A stretch of 32,797 nt of DNA, from positions 1-32,797 of the forward strand of contig CAISHQ010000172.1 of assembly GCA_903885195.1 (NCBI GenBank). The letters run 5' to 3'. The notes below the pieces were generated by a model. It was not told where the DNA came from. It did not search any database and saw only the letters and a program-made list of their open reading frames with translations. The translations under genes and the position numbers were made by a program. The stretch comes from an uncultured Pseudomonadota bacterium (GTDB lineage Bacteria > Pseudomonadota > Gammaproteobacteria > Steroidobacterales > Steroidobacteraceae). The first letter of the stretch is position 1, and each line of letters starts with the position of its first letter. Shown here piece after piece: positions 17,968-25,348 of this stretch.

Positions 17968-18891
17968 ATGCGCAACGCCGCCTACGCCGCACTGCTGCAA
18001 CGCCTGCGAGCGGGCGAGTGCGTGCTGCTCGATGGCGGCGTAGGCACCGAAATCCAGCGTCAAGGCGCGCCGATGAGCACCGCGCTCTGGTGCGCTGAGG
18101 CCAATCTCAGCCACCCCGAGATTGTCCTTCGCGTCCATCGCGACTATCTGGCAGCCGGTGCTGAGGTCGTCACCGCCAACACCTTCGCCAGCAGCCCATT
18201 GCTGCTCGAACACTTCGGTCGGTTGGACGAGATGGAACGCATCGATGCCGTCGCGCTCCGTGTTGCGCGCGAAGCGGCGAGCAGCAGCGGCGCCGTGGTC
18301 GCAGGCTCCATGTCGACGATGCGCCCGACCGTCCCCGGCTCCGACCGCACGCAGCAGAGCCACGGGTGGACCGAGGAGGCTGCACGCGCCCTCTTTGCAC
18401 GCAAGGCTGCGAGCCTGCGCAACGGCGGCGCCGAATTCATCCTCATGGAGATGATGCGCGACCTCGACTACTCGCTCTGGGCCTGTGAGGCAGCGCTCGC
18501 GAGCGGGTTGCCGGTGTGGATCGGTCTTTCAGTCGAGCGCAACGCCGAGGGTCGGCTCGTCGGCTTCGGGCGGCAAGACTGCGAACTGGAGCCTGTCGCG
18601 GCCGGCCTCGCCGCGCTGCGGCCCGACGCCATGGCGATCATGCACACCTCGGTGGACGACACGCTGCCCGCGCTCGAGGTCCTGCGACGCCATTGGTCAG
18701 GACCCACCGCCGCTTACCCGGAATGCGGACGCTACGAAGCGCCAGACTGGAAGTTCATCGGCGTCGCACCCCCCGACGAATACGCGGCTCTATCTCGCCA
18801 GTGGCGGCGGCTCGGCGCGCATGCGCTCGGCGGCTGCTGCGGCGTCGGCCCCGAGCACATCGCCTCGCTGCGTCGGGAACACCCGCGATGA
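17968..18891 (+). CDS. Homocysteine S-methyltransferase-family protein with altered zinc triad
   Basis: A 307-residue barrel of the Hcy-binding (BHMT/MmuM/MetH N-terminal) family: LLDGGVGTEIQRQG at residues 20-33, VVTANTF at 67-73, LMEM with Glu161, and GGCCGVGPEHI with Cys290-Cys291. Family enzymes bind zinc through three cysteines and activate homocysteine to accept a methyl group from betaine, S-methylmethionine or methylfolate. Here the first cysteine (INC in relatives) aligns with His226 in AIMHTS, giving a His-Cys-Cys set, so zinc binding may persist but reactivity may differ. It follows the FAD-GcvT gene by 24 bases and overlaps the next start by four. Betaine:homocysteine methyltransferase is one possibility; a non-homocysteine thiol acceptor is another. 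Confidence 0.82.
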   Translation: MRNAAYAALLQRLRAGECVLLDGGVGTEIQRQGAPMSTALWCAEANLSHPEIVLRVHRDYLAAGAEVVTANTFASSPLLLEHFGRLDEMERIDAVALRVAREAASSSGAVVAGSMSTMRPTVPGSDRTQQSHGWTEEAARALFARKAASLRNGGAEFILMEMMRDLDYSLWACEAALASGLPVWIGLSVERNAEGRLVGFGRQDCELEPVAAGLAALRPDAMAIMHTSVDDTLPALEVLRRHWSGPTAAYPECGRYEAPDWKFIGVAPPDEYAALSRQWRRLGAHALGGCCGVGPEHIASLRREHPR

Positions 18892-19271
18892 AAACCGGCT
18901 CCTGTCTCTGCGGTGGCGTGCGCTTCGAGCTGCGTGGCCCACTCGATGAGGTGATCGCCTGCCACTGCACGCAGTGTCGCAAGCAGACCGGTCACCACTG
19001 GGCCTCAACCCACACGGCCGATGCCGACCTGCACCTGATCAGCAGCGACTCCCTGCGCTGGTACCGCTCGAGCGAGCAGGCCCAACGAGGGTTTTGCGAC
19101 CGCTGCGGGTCGTCGCTCTTCTGGAAGCGCGTGGGCGCCACGGTCACCTCGGTGTGCGTCGGCTCGATCGATGGCCCCTCGGGCCTGACGCTGGGCGGCC
19201 ACATTTTCGTCGCCGACAAAGGCGACTATTACTACATCAGCGGGGGCGACTATGCGAAAGAGCAGTACTGA
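18888..19271 (+). CDS. GFA-family (glutathione-dependent formaldehyde-activating-like / CENP-V) zinc protein
   Basis: A 127-residue protein that starts at the ATGA overlap with the upstream stop; the longer open frame on the left lies inside the previous gene and is rejected. Zinc-binding cysteines appear as SCLCGG (Cys6, Cys8), CHCTQCRKQTG and CDRCGSSLFW, with the closing SGGDY, all typical of the GFA fold. One family member promotes S-hydroxymethylglutathione formation from formaldehyde; most are uncharacterised. Its position directly behind an N-methyl-amine dehydrogenase that can release formaldehyde makes a formaldehyde role reasonable here, but this is inference from context. Confidence 0.88.
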   Translation: MKTGSCLCGGVRFELRGPLDEVIACHCTQCRKQTGHHWASTHTADADLHLISSDSLRWYRSSEQAQRGFCDRCGSSLFWKRVGATVTSVCVGSIDGPSGLTLGGHIFVADKGDYYYISGGDYAKEQY

Positions 19272-19274
19272 CGC

Positions 19275-19335
19275 GGGCAGGCAAGTCGATGCCGCTTCTG
19301 GGTCAGTCCCCACCCCCCGGCCTGCCCATAATTTT
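19275..19335 (+). terminator. Possible terminator or structured leader between the GFA gene and the fourth MttB-family gene
   Basis: GGGCAGGC at 19275-19282 pairs perfectly with GCCTGCCC at 19320-19327. The 37-base loop contains a small TGGG/CCCA hairpin, and the distal arm is followed by ATAATTTTT. The long loop makes this weaker than a classical rho-independent terminator. It could end or attenuate the upstream operon. Confidence 0.35.
19327..19332 (+). promoter_or_regulatory. Possible -10 element for a leaderless fourth MttB-family transcript
   Basis: CATAAT (five of six consensus bases) lies nine bases before the ATG at 19342, and no Shine-Dalgarno sequence fits between them. The start of transcription would fall at or next to the start codon. 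No clear -35 is visible. Confidence 0.35.
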
Positions 19336-19341
19336 TGAATC

Positions 19342-20910
19342 ATGAGCGATACCTCGACAACGACGGCAAGCAGCCGGCGCCCAAACGCCCGAGACGCCAA
19401 GCGTGCCGCACGCACGGCGCGAGGCGCCGCCTCCCAGCCGTACATCTTGCGCAAGATCCCGCGCTTCGAAGTACTCGGCGAAGAGGGCCTCGCGATCATC
19501 GAGGACAACGCCGATCGCATCCTCGAAGAGGTTGGCATCGAATTTCGCGAGGACCCCGAAGTTCTCGAGATCTGGCGCAAGGCCGGAGCGAACGTCGATG
19601 GTGAACGCGTGCGCATGCCGCGTGGCATGTGCCGACAGCTCATTCGCGAACACGCGCCACGCGAGTTCACGCAGGTGGCCCGCAACCCCGCTCGTGATGT
19701 GCGTATCGGTGGCGATGCGACGGTCTTCGTACCCGCGTACGGTTCGCCGTTTGTGCGCAACCTCGATGAAGGGCGTCGCTACGCGCGCATCGAGGACTTC
19801 CGCAACTTCGTCAAGCTCGCCTACATGGCGAACTCGCTGCACCATTCAGGCGGCACCATCTGCGAGCCTGTGGATTTACCGGTCAATAAGCGCCACCTCG
19901 ACATGGTCTACAGCCACGTCAAGTACAGCGACAAGGCGTTCATGGGTTCGGTGACCGCACCGGATCGCGCCGCAGACTCGGTGGAGATGGCCAAGATCGC
20001 ACTCGGCGAGCGGCACATGGATCCGCTCACGGGTCGCCCGAACACGGCCCTCGTGAACCTGATCAACGTCAACTCGCCGATGACCTATGACGCGACCATG
20101 CTCGGCGCCCTCAAGGTCTACGCGCGCGCCAATCAGGCCTGCCTCGTCACGCCGTTCATCCTGGCCGGGGCGATGGCGCCGGTCACTGTGGCCGGCACGG
20201 CGACCCAGACACTGGCCGAGGCCTTGGCCGGCATGGCGCTCGTACAATTGCTGAATCCGGGCGCACCGGTGATCTTCGGCAGCTTCGCCTCGTCGATGTC
20301 GATGCAATCAGGTGCGCCGACGTTCGGTACACCTGAACCCGCGCTCGTGCTGTACGTGATGGGCGCCCTCGCCCGACGTCTCGGCGTACCGTTTCGTTCG
20401 GGCGGTGGGCTTTGCGCCTCCAAGATCGCCGATGCGCAGGCAGCGTATGAGTCGGCGCAAACCATGCTGCCGACCTGTCTCGCCGGCGTGAACTTCGTGT
20501 TGCACACCGCCGGCTGGCTCGAGGGTGGGCTCACCATGGGCTACGAGAAGTTCATGATGGACGTCGACCAGGCGGGCATGTTCCACACCATGCTCGCGGG
20601 CGTCGACGTCACGCCAAACGGTCAGGCCATGGACGCCATCGCGGAAGTCGGTCCAGGGAAGCATTTCCTTGGCTGCGCGCACACCCAGGCCAACTTCGAG
20701 ACGGCGTTCTACCGCTCGCCACTCGCCGATAACAACAGCTTCGAACAGTGGGATGCGGAAGGCGCTCTCGACATGGCGCAGCGGGCGAACCGGCAGTACA
20801 AGCGGATGCTCGAGGACTACGTGCCCCCGCCGCTCGACCCGGCGATCGACGAGGCGCTGCTCGACTTCATGGCGCGGCGCAAGGCCGCAGCCCCCGACTC
20901 GAACGTCTAG
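19342..20910 (+). CDS. MttB-family methyltransferase-like protein (fourth copy)
   Basis: A 522-residue, full-length member. A basic N-terminal tail (SSRRPNARDAKRAARTARGA) precedes ILEEVGIEFREDPEVLEIWR, LINVNSPMTYDATMLGALK, AGAMAPVTVAGTA, NPGAPVIFGSF, SGAPTFGTPE, SGGGLCASKIADAQAAYES, AGWLEGGLTMGYEKFMMDVDQ and FLGCAHTQANFETAFY. Line-by-line comparison shows it is the near relative of the copy at 6607, including the shared C-terminal FEQW and DPAIDEAL segments, so the two probably arose by duplication or act on related amines. No in-frame amber codon. It has no visible ribosome site. A TPR-sulfotransferase gene follows after 29 bases. Confidence 0.9.
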   Translation: MSDTSTTTASSRRPNARDAKRAARTARGAASQPYILRKIPRFEVLGEEGLAIIEDNADRILEEVGIEFREDPEVLEIWRKAGANVDGERVRMPRGMCRQLIREHAPREFTQVARNPARDVRIGGDATVFVPAYGSPFVRNLDEGRRYARIEDFRNFVKLAYMANSLHHSGGTICEPVDLPVNKRHLDMVYSHVKYSDKAFMGSVTAPDRAADSVEMAKIALGERHMDPLTGRPNTALVNLINVNSPMTYDATMLGALKVYARANQACLVTPFILAGAMAPVTVAGTATQTLAEALAGMALVQLLNPGAPVIFGSFASSMSMQSGAPTFGTPEPALVLYVMGALARRLGVPFRSGGGLCASKIADAQAAYESAQTMLPTCLAGVNFVLHTAGWLEGGLTMGYEKFMMDVDQAGMFHTMLAGVDVTPNGQAMDAIAEVGPGKHFLGCAHTQANFETAFYRSPLADNNSFEQWDAEGALDMAQRANRQYKRMLEDYVPPPLDPAIDEALLDFMARRKAAAPDSNV

Positions 20911-20925
20911 CCGCTGCCTTTCGGG

Positions 20926-20931
20926 TAGCAT
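20926..20931 (+). promoter_or_regulatory. Possible -10 element upstream of the TPR-sulfotransferase gene
   Basis: TAGCAT lies eight bases before the ATG at 20940, the same arrangement as upstream of the genes starting at 19342, 13092 and 12979. A leaderless or very short-leader transcript is suggested. Confidence 0.3.
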
Positions 20932-20939
20932 TCGGCCTC

Positions 20940-22763
20940 ATGGGCGAGGCAAGGGCACCCACAGGCTCGGTCGACACCGCGTTGGAGCATGCGCGGCGAT
21001 TGGCTGCAGACGGCCAGGGCGACGCTGCCCTCAAAGCCCTCTTCGAGATCGTCCGACTGCAACCTGAGCACCCGGAGGCCTGGCGTGTACTTGCTGATCA
21101 CCTTATGGCGATCGGTCAAACCGCGGAGGCCGACCTCGCCTACTCGCGTCACATTCAATGCGCGACGCGCGACCCGATGTTGCGCCAAGCGGCTACCGCC
21201 ATGCTGGCCAACGACATCCCGCAAGCCGAGCGACTACTCAAGAGTCACCTCAAATCCGCGCCCACCGACGTGGCGGCGATTCGCATGTTGGCTGAGGTCG
21301 CGGTGCGCTGCGGCCAGGATCAGGCGGCGGAGCATCTACTCAAGCGCTGCCTAGAGCTCGCGCCGAACTTCGCTGCAGCCCGCTACAACCACGCGGTGTT
21401 GCTGCACCGGCGCAATCAGGCGGCCGAGGCACTCGCCGAACTCGAGCGATTGCTCGCCATCGATCCGCAGAATCCGGGATACCGGAACTTGCACGCCGTA
21501 GTGCTAAGCCACGTTGGCGAAGTCGAACGCTCCTGCGCCATCTACGAGCGCCTGCTGCGTGAGTACCCGAGTAACGCGAAAGTCTGGTTGAGTTACGGCC
21601 ATGTGCTGAAGACCGCTGGTCGGCAGCAGGACTGTATTGCCGCCTACCGGCGGTGCATCGCGCTCGAGGCGAAACTCGGCGAAGCGTACTGGAGTCTCGC
21701 CAACCTAAAGACCTTCCGCTTCACGGCAGAAGACCTTGCGACCCTGCGCGCGCATCTGGCCGATGCATCGCTGAGCGACATCGATCGGCTGAACTTCCAC
21801 TTCGCGCTCGGCAAGGCCCACGAAGATGCCGGTGAAGCGGAGCTCGCCTTCGAGCACTACGAGCGGGGCAACGCCCTGCAGCGCAAACGCCTGCCCTACG
21901 ACCAACCACTGAACACGGCACGCATGCGCCGTCTCAAAGCCCTGTTCACGCCGGAATTCTTCGCGCAACGCAAGGGACAGGGTCACGAGTCGAGCGAGCC
22001 GATCTTTATCCTCGGTATGCCTCGAGCGGGCTCGACGCTGATCGAACAAATCCTCGCCAGCCACTCCGCGGTGGAGGGAACCTCGGAGCTACCCAACATC
22101 ATCACCCTCGCCCGGGACCTGCGCGCCCGCGCTGATGATGCGGAACTTCGCGGCTACGCAGAGGTGCTCGCCCGCCTGGATGCGTCGAGCCTGCGGGAAC
22201 TCGGCGAGCGCTACCTGCGCGGCACGCGGATCTACCGCAAGACCGACCGTCCCTACTTCATCGACAAGATGCCGAACAATTTCCTGCATGTCGGCCTGAT
22301 CCACAGCATTCTGCCCAACGCCCGCATCATCGATGCGCGCCGTCATCCGCTCGGCTGCTGCTTTTCGAATTTCAAGCAGCTGTACGCGAAGGGTCAGCGC
22401 TTCAGTTATGGACTCGCGGAGATGGGCGGTTACTACCGCGACTACGTCGAGCTGATGGCGCATTTCGACGCCGTGCTGCCCGGGCGGGTGCACCGGGTCA
22501 TCTACGAGCGGCTCGTCGAGGACACCGAGAATGAGGTGCGCCGTCTGCTCGATTACTGCGGCCTACCCTTCGAACCGGGTTGCCTACGATTTTTCGAGAA
22601 CGACCGGCCGGTACGCACCGCAAGCTCCGAGCAGGTGCGAAGACCCATCTACCGGGATGGGGTCGACCAGTGGCGGCAATTTGACCCCTGGCTTGACCCG
22701 CTCAAGAGCGCCCTTGGAGAGGTTCTCGAGGCCTACCCCGAGGCATCGGCAGACCTCCGCTAG
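20940..22763 (+). CDS. TPR-repeat sulfotransferase-family protein
   Basis: A 607-residue protein. Residues about 10-330 are tetratricopeptide repeats (for example ALKALFEIVRLQPEHPEAWRV, AEHLLKRCLELAPNFAAARY, ALAELERLLAIDPQNPGY). The C-terminal part is a sulfotransferase domain: the PAPS 5'-phosphosulfate loop IFILGMPRAGSTLIEQIL with GMPRAGST at 359-366, IDKMPNNFLHVGLIH, and the 3'-phosphate-binding region IIDARRHPLGCCFSNFKQ. Such proteins would sulfate a sugar, lipid or peptide, with the TPRs binding the partner; none of this is shown for this one. The ATG at 20940 is the first start after the previous stop. It directly precedes a TonB receptor, an arrangement often seen in Gammaproteobacteria. 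Confidence 0.88.
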   Translation: MGEARAPTGSVDTALEHARRLAADGQGDAALKALFEIVRLQPEHPEAWRVLADHLMAIGQTAEADLAYSRHIQCATRDPMLRQAATAMLANDIPQAERLLKSHLKSAPTDVAAIRMLAEVAVRCGQDQAAEHLLKRCLELAPNFAAARYNHAVLLHRRNQAAEALAELERLLAIDPQNPGYRNLHAVVLSHVGEVERSCAIYERLLREYPSNAKVWLSYGHVLKTAGRQQDCIAAYRRCIALEAKLGEAYWSLANLKTFRFTAEDLATLRAHLADASLSDIDRLNFHFALGKAHEDAGEAELAFEHYERGNALQRKRLPYDQPLNTARMRRLKALFTPEFFAQRKGQGHESSEPIFILGMPRAGSTLIEQILASHSAVEGTSELPNIITLARDLRARADDAELRGYAEVLARLDASSLRELGERYLRGTRIYRKTDRPYFIDKMPNNFLHVGLIHSILPNARIIDARRHPLGCCFSNFKQLYAKGQRFSYGLAEMGGYYRDYVELMAHFDAVLPGRVHRVIYERLVEDTENEVRRLLDYCGLPFEPGCLRFFENDRPVRTASSEQVRRPIYRDGVDQWRQFDPWLDPLKSALGEVLEAYPEASADLR

Positions 22764-22823
22764 CCCTTTGCCAGCGAGCGCAGTTGGCGTAGTCTTCGGT
22801 CAAGGATCGATTCACTCGGGGAG

Positions 22824-22829
22824 AAGAGG
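22824..22829 (+). promoter_or_regulatory. Ribosome binding site of the TonB receptor gene
   Basis: AAGAGG five bases before the ATG at 22835, within GGGGAGAAGAGG, is the strongest Shine-Dalgarno sequence in the window. It supports both that start and high expression of the receptor. Confidence 0.7.
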
Positions 22830-22834
22830 TCGTC

Positions 22835-25336
22835 ATGAAAACACGTCGCAGCACGCGTTCACGTTCTGTCATGCCCGTCGCACGCGTTTACTCACCCATT
22901 GCCGCCGCCGTGATCGTCGCGCTGGGCGGGCAAATCGCCGCAGCCCAAGACAGCGGTGGTCTCGAAGAAATCGTCGTCACCGCGCAAAAGCGCAGTGAGA
23001 ACCTGCAAGACGTGCCCATCAGCATCGAGGCAATCGGCGCCGAGAAGCTCGAAGAACTGAACATCCGCAACTTCACCGACTACGTGCGCATGCTGCCAAG
23101 CGTGGCGACAACACCGAGCATTGGTGCCGGAGCCGGTTTCTCCGCAATCTACATGCGTGGCATCGTCACTGGCGGTGACGGACAAGCGACCACCTCGCTG
23201 CCGAGCGTCGGCACCTATCTCGACGAGCAGCCGGTCACCACCATTCAGGGCAACCTTGATCTGCACCTCTACGACATCGCCCGCGTCGAGGCACTCGCCG
23301 GACCGCAGGGCACGCTGTACGGCGCCAGCTCGCAGGCAGGCACGATCCGCATCATCACCAACAAGCCGGAAGTCGGTAAGTTCTCGGCGGGCTACGCCCT
23401 CGAGGGCAATCGCGTCAGCGAGGGCAGCAACGGCTACGTGGCCGAGGGCTTCGTCAACCTCCCCATCAGCGAGCGCGCAGCCGTTCGGCTGGTTGGTTGG
23501 AAAACAAAGGAAGCGGGTTGGATCGACAACCTGAAGGGCACGCGGCTCTACCCGGGCGATGTGAGCACCAATGCCGACAACTTCACGGTCAACAATTCCG
23601 CACTCGCGCGTGACGACTACAACACGCTCGAAACGATTGGTGCGCGCGCCGCGCTGCGCATCGAGCTCGACGACAACTGGACGATCACACCATCCGTGCA
23701 GTATCAGGATCAGGAGAGTGTGGGCTCTTGGGGCGATGACCTGAGCAACTTTGCCGCGGGGCAGTATGCGGTCAAGCACTTCCGCGAGGAGTACTCGCGC
23801 GACAAGTGGTATCAGGCAGGACTCACCATCGAGGGTCAAGTGGGCACCTTCGATGTGACCTACGCCGGTAACTACCTCAATCGCGATGTCGACGCCTCGT
23901 TCGACTACTCGGACTATTCGTACTGGTACGACAACCTGTACACCAGTGGTTACTTCGCCGGCCTCTTCCTCAACAACGCGGGCGGTCGTCCGAACCCGGC
24001 ACATAGCTTCATCAACAATGACGGCTATACCAAGACCAGCCACGAGTTGCGCCTCAGCTCCGACTCGACGAAGCGGCTGCGCGGCTTGATCGGCTTCTTC
24101 TACCAGAAGCAGAAGCACGATTTCGAACAGCCCTTCGGCAACATCGTTGGGCTTGCCGATGCCATGCTGCTCAACCGCGATGAGCCGAACGGCCGAAAAT
24201 ATCCGGGCGTTGTGTATTTCAACAGCTTCGACCGCATCGATACTGACAAGGCTGTGTTCGGTCAGTTGGCGTACGACATCACCGACAACCTCGAGTTGAC
24301 CGTCGGAGCCCGCTTCTTCAAACCTGAAGTGACCGTGGATGGCTTCTTCGGCTTCGGCCTTGGATTCAGCCCTGCGCGAGCGCCCTCGGGTTCCGAACCG
24401 GGTGCCGTGGCGAACGGCGGCTCGGGCGCCTTCTCACCCGTGGGTCAGGGCTGGTCGCGCAATGGCGAGTACCGCTGCAAATCGCAGGCTTCGTACAAAG
24501 ATGCTCCCTGCCGCAACGTCAACAAGGGCATCGCTGAAAGCGAAAACATCGGTCGCGTCAACCTGCGCTGGACGGTCAACGACGATGTGATGCTGTACGC
24601 GACCTGGTCAGAGGGCTACCGCCCCGGCGGCATCAACCGCAACCCGTTCGCCGGCGATTACATCTCGGACTTCCTCACCAACTACGAGTTGGGTTGGAAG
24701 ACCACGTGGTTTGACAATCGCCTGCAGTTCAACGGCGCGCTCTTCCTACAAAGCTGGGATGATTTCCAGATTTCCTTCCAGGGTGCCAATGGCATCACGC
24801 AGGTGGCGAACGGGCCCTCGGCAGAGGTCAATGGCCTCGAAACCCAGCTGCAGTGGCTGGCCACCGACAGTCTGTTGCTGTCGGCCACGGCTGCCTTCTA
24901 CGACTCCGAGTTGAAGAACGATTACGCGAACTTCGACGCGGCGGGCAATGTGGTGTCGGTCAACGCCCCCAAGGGCACCCAGCTGCCCATCACGCCCAAG
25001 TTCAAGGGCAACGTGGTAGCGCGCTACAGCTTCAATCTCGGCAGTTTCGATGCCCACCTGCAGGGCTCGGTCGCGCACTCCGGCAAGGCGCCCTCGCGAC
25101 TCGCGCTCGATGCCAACGCCATCATCGGCGACATCGAAGCGAACACGACGGCTGACCTCAGCGCCGGCATCGGCAAGGACAACTACACGATCGAGCTGTT
25201 CGTGCAGAACGTCGGTAACGAAGACGCCGCCCTCTACAAGACCTCGCAGTGCGCGGAGTCGGTGTGCGGTGTGCAGCCCTATGGCGTGCGGCCTCAGCCG
25301 CGCACCTTCGGGCTTAAGTTCACGCAGAAGTTCTAA
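22835..25336 (+). CDS. TonB-dependent outer-membrane receptor
   Basis: An 833-residue receptor. A basic n-region and hydrophobic core end at AAA-Q near residue 37, a likely signal peptidase I site. EEIVVTAQKR at 44-53 is the TonB-box-like segment, followed by the plug domain (QDVPISIEAIGAEKL, IYMRGI, VEALAGPQGTLYGASSQAGTIRIIT). The remainder is a 22-strand barrel rich in aromatic and Asn/Asp positions, ending in TFGLKFTQKF with the terminal Phe used for outer-membrane insertion. Two Cys pairs (RCKSQASYKDAPC and CAESVC) probably form loop disulfides. It imports a ligand against a gradient using TonB-ExbBD energy. The ligand is unknown; the neighbouring carrier and catabolic genes point to an organic substrate rather than iron. 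Confidence 0.95.
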   Translation: MKTRRSTRSRSVMPVARVYSPIAAAVIVALGGQIAAAQDSGGLEEIVVTAQKRSENLQDVPISIEAIGAEKLEELNIRNFTDYVRMLPSVATTPSIGAGAGFSAIYMRGIVTGGDGQATTSLPSVGTYLDEQPVTTIQGNLDLHLYDIARVEALAGPQGTLYGASSQAGTIRIITNKPEVGKFSAGYALEGNRVSEGSNGYVAEGFVNLPISERAAVRLVGWKTKEAGWIDNLKGTRLYPGDVSTNADNFTVNNSALARDDYNTLETIGARAALRIELDDNWTITPSVQYQDQESVGSWGDDLSNFAAGQYAVKHFREEYSRDKWYQAGLTIEGQVGTFDVTYAGNYLNRDVDASFDYSDYSYWYDNLYTSGYFAGLFLNNAGGRPNPAHSFINNDGYTKTSHELRLSSDSTKRLRGLIGFFYQKQKHDFEQPFGNIVGLADAMLLNRDEPNGRKYPGVVYFNSFDRIDTDKAVFGQLAYDITDNLELTVGARFFKPEVTVDGFFGFGLGFSPARAPSGSEPGAVANGGSGAFSPVGQGWSRNGEYRCKSQASYKDAPCRNVNKGIAESENIGRVNLRWTVNDDVMLYATWSEGYRPGGINRNPFAGDYISDFLTNYELGWKTTWFDNRLQFNGALFLQSWDDFQISFQGANGITQVANGPSAEVNGLETQLQWLATDSLLLSATAAFYDSELKNDYANFDAAGNVVSVNAPKGTQLPITPKFKGNVVARYSFNLGSFDAHLQGSVAHSGKAPSRLALDANAIIGDIEANTTADLSAGIGKDNYTIELFVQNVGNEDAALYKTSQCAESVCGVQPYGVRPQPRTFGLKFTQKF

Positions 25337-25348
25337 GGCCCAACGCTC

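Noticed and set aside
1-20910. Possible pyrrolysine-type MttB genes
   Set aside because: No in-frame amber codon interrupts the three complete genes or the visible 405 codons of the partial one, and no pyl genes or tRNA-Pyl are seen.
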